Source of the DNA: Actinomycetota bacterium
Lineage (GTDB): Bacteria > Armatimonadota > SYMT01
Direction: 5' to 3'
Assembly (NCBI GenBank): GCA_005805375.1
Contig: SYMT01000317.1
Coordinates: 1 to 44,026, forward strand
DNA: 44,026 nt
Position numbers and translations under genes: made by a program. The notes under the pieces are model-generated. The model was not told where the DNA came from. It made no database searches and saw nothing but the letters and a program-made list of their open reading frames with translations. This document shows, in pieces, positions 41,565-44,026 of this stretch. Positions within the stretch are counted from its first letter, which is position 1; each line of letters begins with the position of its first letter.

Positions 41565-41612
41565 CTGACGCCTCCGTGCTCCTCTATCCCCGGCTTCGTT
41601 GCCGTACGATGC

Positions 41613-42161
41613 TCAGCTTTGCTCTTTGCGGAACGCCATTCCGAGGGCCCGCAGCAAAGCACGGCCCTCTTGATCCGTCTTGGCGCTTGTACTGATCGCG
41701 ATGTCCATTCCTCGAATGCGATCAATTGAATCGTAGTCAATCTCCGGGAAGATCAACTGCTCCTTCAGTCCCATGGCGAAGTTGCCGTGCCCATCGAACG
41801 AGTTCGGATTGACGCCTCCGAAGTCGCGCACGCGCGGGATCGTCACGTTGATCAGCTTGTCCAGGAAGTACCACATGCGGTCGCCGCGAAGGGTAACCTT
41901 GCAGCCGATGCGCATTCCTTCGCGGATCTTGAACGCGGCAATGGAGCGCTTGGCTCGAGTGACTACCGGTTTCTGTGCCGAGATGGTCGTCATGTCCCGA
42001 ACCGCGGCGTCCAGGGTCTTTGCATCCTGGATCACCGTGCCCACCCCCATATTGATGACGACCTTTTCTACCCGGGGCACCTGCATGATGTTCTTCAAGC
42101 CGAGCTCTTCCTTGAGAGCGGCCCGAATTTGATTGTTGTAGCGATCTTTCAAACGCGGCAT
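41613..42161 (-). CDS. rplE: 50S ribosomal protein L5
   Basis: This 182-residue protein begins [20 protein letters not shown] and includes [60 protein letters not shown] and [20 protein letters not shown], then [15 protein letters not shown]. This is a complete uL5, which binds 5S rRNA and P-site tRNA. It lies 13 bp after rplX. Confidence 0.98.
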   Translation of the reverse strand: MPRLKDRYNNQIRAALKEELGLKNIMQVPRVEKVVINMGVGTVIQDAKTLDAAVRDMTTISAQKPVVTRAKRSIAAFKIREGMRIGCKVTLRGDRMWYFLDKLINVTIPRVRDFGGVNPNSFDGHGNFAMGLKEQLIFPEIDYDSIDRIRGMDIAISTSAKTDQEGRALLRALGMAFRKEQS

Positions 42162-42174
42162 ACCACGGGTTCCC

Positions 42175-42558
42175 CTATTCCGTACGATCCAGCGCCTGGC
42201 CGCACTTCTTGCACAGGCGCACGCGCCCGCCGCCGACCTCGCCGTGGGCCACGCGGGTTGCCTTGCCGCAACTCGGACACACCACCATCAGATTACTGAT
42301 GTGGATGGGCGCCGGTTTCTGGATGCGCCCGCCCTGCTGTTGGGCAGCGGCCATCGGGTTTCGCCCCGAACCGCGTCCCTTTTCGTGCTTCGTGATGAGG
42401 TTGGCGCCCTCGACCACGGCCCGCTCGCGCTGCGGATCCACGCTCACGATCCGGCCCTGCTCGCCGTTGCTGCGGCCAGCGAGAATCACTACTTCATCCC
42501 CCTTTTTCACGTGGGGATGAAATGCACCACCGTCATGTCGCTTCCGCGTGATGCCCAT
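42175..42558 (-). CDS. rplX: 50S ribosomal protein L24 with zinc ribbon
   Basis: This 127-residue protein has the KOW motif near the N-terminus ([20 protein letters not shown], then [19 protein letters not shown]), followed by [20 protein letters not shown] and a C-terminal CPSC/CKKC ribbon. The loop around residues 58-75 ([18 protein letters not shown]) is longer than usual. It lies 1 bp after rplN. Confidence 0.96.
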   Translation of the reverse strand: MGITRKRHDGGAFHPHVKKGDEVVILAGRSNGEQGRIVSVDPQRERAVVEGANLITKHEKGRGSGRNPMAAAQQQGGRIQKPAPIHISNLMVVCPSCGKATRVAHGEVGGGRVRLCKKCGQALDRTE

Positions 42559-42559
42559 C

Positions 42560-42925
42560 CTACAGGACCTCCGGCGCCAGAGATACTATTTTCATGAATT
42601 GCCGGTCTCGGAGTTCGCGGGCCACCGGTCCGAAAATGCGCGTTCCGCGTGGGTCGCCCGAAGGCTGGACCACGACGGCCGCGTTGTCGTCAAACCGGAG
42701 CACGGACCCATCCGAGCGCCGAATGGGGTTGTGAGTTCGGACCACGACGGCCCGCACTACATCTCCCTTTTTTACCTGCGCCCCGGGCGTAGCGGCCTTT
42801 ACGGCGGCAACGATAATGTCGCCGACGTCAGCCGTCTGACTATTGCCCTTGAGGACCCGAATGCACAGCAACTCGCGCGCGCCGGAGTTGTCCGCAACGC
42901 GGAGGCGTGTGTACGGTCGTACCAT
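42560..42925 (-). CDS. rplN: 50S ribosomal protein L14
   Basis: This 121-residue protein, [20 protein letters not shown], includes [40 protein letters not shown] and [20 protein letters not shown], then SLAPEVL, a standard uL14. It forms inter-subunit bridges with 16S rRNA. It lies 8 bp after rpsQ. Confidence 0.98.
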   Translation of the reverse strand: MVRPYTRLRVADNSGARELLCIRVLKGNSQTADVGDIIVAAVKAATPGAQVKKGDVVRAVVVRTHNPIRRSDGSVLRFDDNAAVVVQPSGDPRGTRIFGPVARELRDRQFMKIVSLAPEVL

Positions 42926-42933
42926 CGTTGTCC

Positions 42934-43218
42934 CTACTTCGCCTTCTCAACCAGGCGCGAAACTCGCCAACTCTTTTCGCGGCTGAGCGGGCGACACTCG
43001 GTGATCTCCACTCGATCTCCGAGGTGAAACTGGCTCTCTTCGTCATGCGCCTTGTACCGCTTGGTGCGTCGTACAATGCGCCCGTAAAGGGGGTGACGGA
43101 TGCGCGACTCGACCGCGACCACTACGGTCTTGGTCATCTTGTCGCTCACCACGATCCCCTGCCGGATCTTTCGCGTCCCGCGCTCCTGCGCGCTCTGCTG
43201 TGTCGTCTGCTCTTCCAC
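42934..43218 (-). CDS. rpsQ: 30S ribosomal protein S17
   Basis: This 94-residue protein has an N-terminal [20 protein letters not shown] extension before the conserved [20 protein letters not shown], the [20 protein letters not shown] core and [20 protein letters not shown]. It is a uS17. It lies 83 bp after rpmC, a wider gap than its neighbours. Confidence 0.97.
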   Translation of the reverse strand: MEEQTTQQSAQERGTRKIRQGIVVSDKMTKTVVVAVESRIRHPLYGRIVRRTKRYKAHDEESQFHLGDRVEITECRPLSREKSWRVSRLVEKAK

Positions 43219-43301
43219 GTTTTGCCTGACTCCTGCTGCCGAAGGAGGATGCAGAGTAGTCTCGGCTTTACGATGTGCGCCGCTACTACCCTGCGGAACC
43301 C

Positions 43302-43514
43302 TTATCCGCCTTCAGCCCGCTCCCGCGCGGTCATGTATGTCAAGATGCGGGCAATCTTCTTCCGCCCCTTGCGCAGCGGCTCCGGATTGTCCAGATTGCG
43401 GGTGGCGTAACGGATTCGGTTCTCAAACAGCTCCGTGCGGGCCTCCGTCAGTTCGCGTTGGAGTTCGACCAAACCCAGATCCTCCAGCGCCGCCCGGTCT
43501 TCTCTGCGGCTCAT
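43302..43514 (-). CDS. rpmC: 50S ribosomal protein L29
   Basis: This 70-residue helical hairpin protein, [20 protein letters not shown] followed by [20 protein letters not shown] and [14 protein letters not shown], is a uL29, found near the peptide exit. Its start overlaps the rplP stop by 4 bp (ATGA). Confidence 0.95.
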   Translation of the reverse strand: MSRREDRAALEDLGLVELQRELTEARTELFENRIRYATRNLDNPEPLRKGRKKIARILTYMTARERAEGG

Positions 43515-43981
43515 GCCGGTGTCTCCTCCGTCGCGGCGGACGCGCCGTCGGCCGGGGTCGCCGCCTCAAGTGCTGTCGCTCGGACCACGAACTTCGTGTC
43601 GATCGGCAGCTTGTGCGCAGCGCGCAGCATGGCTTCCCTTGCCAGCGCCTCCGTCACCCCGGACATCTCGAAAAGCATGCGCCCCGGCTTGACGACCGCC
43701 ACCCATCCCTCCGGTGCGCCCTTGCCGGATCCCATGCGGGTTTCCGCCGGCTTTTTTGTGTAGGACTTGTCCGGAAAGACGCGAATCCAGATCTTCCCGC
43801 CACGCCGAATGTGGCGGGTCATGGCAATCCGCGCAGCTTCGATTTGATTGGCGGTAAGCCAACAGCGCCCCTGTGCCTGCAGACCGAACTCCCCGAAATG
43901 AATTTCGGTGTTCCCTTTCGCGGAGCCCGCCATCGAACCGCGATGCACCTTCCGATGCTTGACCCGTCTGGGTGCCAGCAT
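43511..43981 (-). CDS. rplP: 50S ribosomal protein L16
   Basis: This 156-residue protein begins [20 protein letters not shown] and includes [40 protein letters not shown] and [20 protein letters not shown], a complete uL16. An Ala/Glu-rich C-terminal tail ([20 protein letters not shown]) adds about 18 residues. Its ATG overlaps the rpsC stop (TAATG). Confidence 0.98.
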   Translation of the reverse strand: MLAPRRVKHRKVHRGSMAGSAKGNTEIHFGEFGLQAQGRCWLTANQIEAARIAMTRHIRRGGKIWIRVFPDKSYTKKPAETRMGSGKGAPEGWVAVVKPGRMLFEMSGVTEALAREAMLRAAHKLPIDTKFVVRATALEAATPADGASAATEETPA

Positions 43982-44026
43982 TACTGACCTCCCCGCTCCC
44001 GGCGATCACCGCCACCTCGGCCCCCA
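43981..44026 (-). CDS. rpsC: 30S ribosomal protein S3, C-terminal end only
   Basis: The last 14 codons before TAA, entering from the window edge, read [14 protein letters not shown]. This is the Gly/Arg-rich tail usual for uS3. Position directly upstream of rplP and the TAATG overlap support the assignment. The rest lies outside the window. Confidence 0.8.
   Translation of the reverse strand, partial: GGRGGGDRRERGGQ

Overview
The window is GC-rich bacterial chromosome. The organism cannot be fixed from this sequence alone. Planctomycete-type DUF1549/DUF1553 and DUF1501 exported proteins, many secreted propeller and glycosidase-like proteins, a Rex regulator and an EF-G-like GTPase inside the ribosomal cluster together suggest a free-living bacterium of the Armatimonadota / Planctomycetota-Verrucomicrobiota / Chloroflexota type. 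Armatimonadota is my best guess, with moderate confidence at most. No tRNA, rRNA or CRISPR array was recognised.

Positions 1-5,170 are a mobile-element-rich accessory stretch. It holds a frameshifted IS5-type transposase fragment cut by the window edge, a 25-codon relic of a Tn5/IS4-type transposase, two membrane proteins with C-terminal Ig-like domains, one unrecognised soluble protein with its own good sigma-70-type promoter, a 139-bp MITE-like palindromic element, and a complete IS4/IS701-type insertion sequence. That IS sits exactly in a small dispersed hairpin repeat.

Positions 5,259-10,733 (minus strand) are a compact gene set: SDR, a DUF1549/DUF1553 c-type-cytochrome-like exported protein, a Tat-exported DUF1501 protein, and an SDR very like D-3-hydroxybutyrate dehydrogenase. 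Positions 10,800-14,490 carry a secreted kelch-like propeller and an uncharacterised conserved protein. They are set among many copies of a GCCGGC-AAGAT-GCCGGC hairpin repeat, including two 112-125 bp composite copies in inverted orientation around the latter gene.

Positions 14,510-22,068 (minus) hold two probable operons: polyprenyl diphosphate synthase-moaC-rex, and small exported protein-TPR membrane protein-NUDIX hydrolase-PhyH dioxygenase. Upstream of them lies an acyl-CoA/oxalate-CoA ligase-like gene translationally coupled to a ketopantoate-reductase-like gene. Positions 22,548-29,373 (plus) hold a tail-anchored Tudor-like protein, a Gfo/Idh/MocA oxidoreductase, an exported six-hairpin-glycosidase-like protein, a VOC-fold protein and an exported sialidase-like propeller, with a 929-bp gene-free gap before the last.

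Positions 29,510-44,026 (minus) are the S10/spc/alpha ribosomal supercluster read from its 3' end: (rpsC)-rplP-rpmC-rpsQ-rplN-rplX-rplE-[EF-G-like]-rpsN-rpsH-rplF-rplR-rpsE-rpmD-rplO-secY-adk-rpmJ-rpsM-rpsK-rpsD-rpoA-rplQ-truA-rplM-rpsI, ending in a strong intrinsic terminator. Its oddities are the EF-G-like gene between rplE and rpsN, with Tyr in place of the catalytic His, the lack of infA and map between adk and rpmJ, and an internal insertion in L17.
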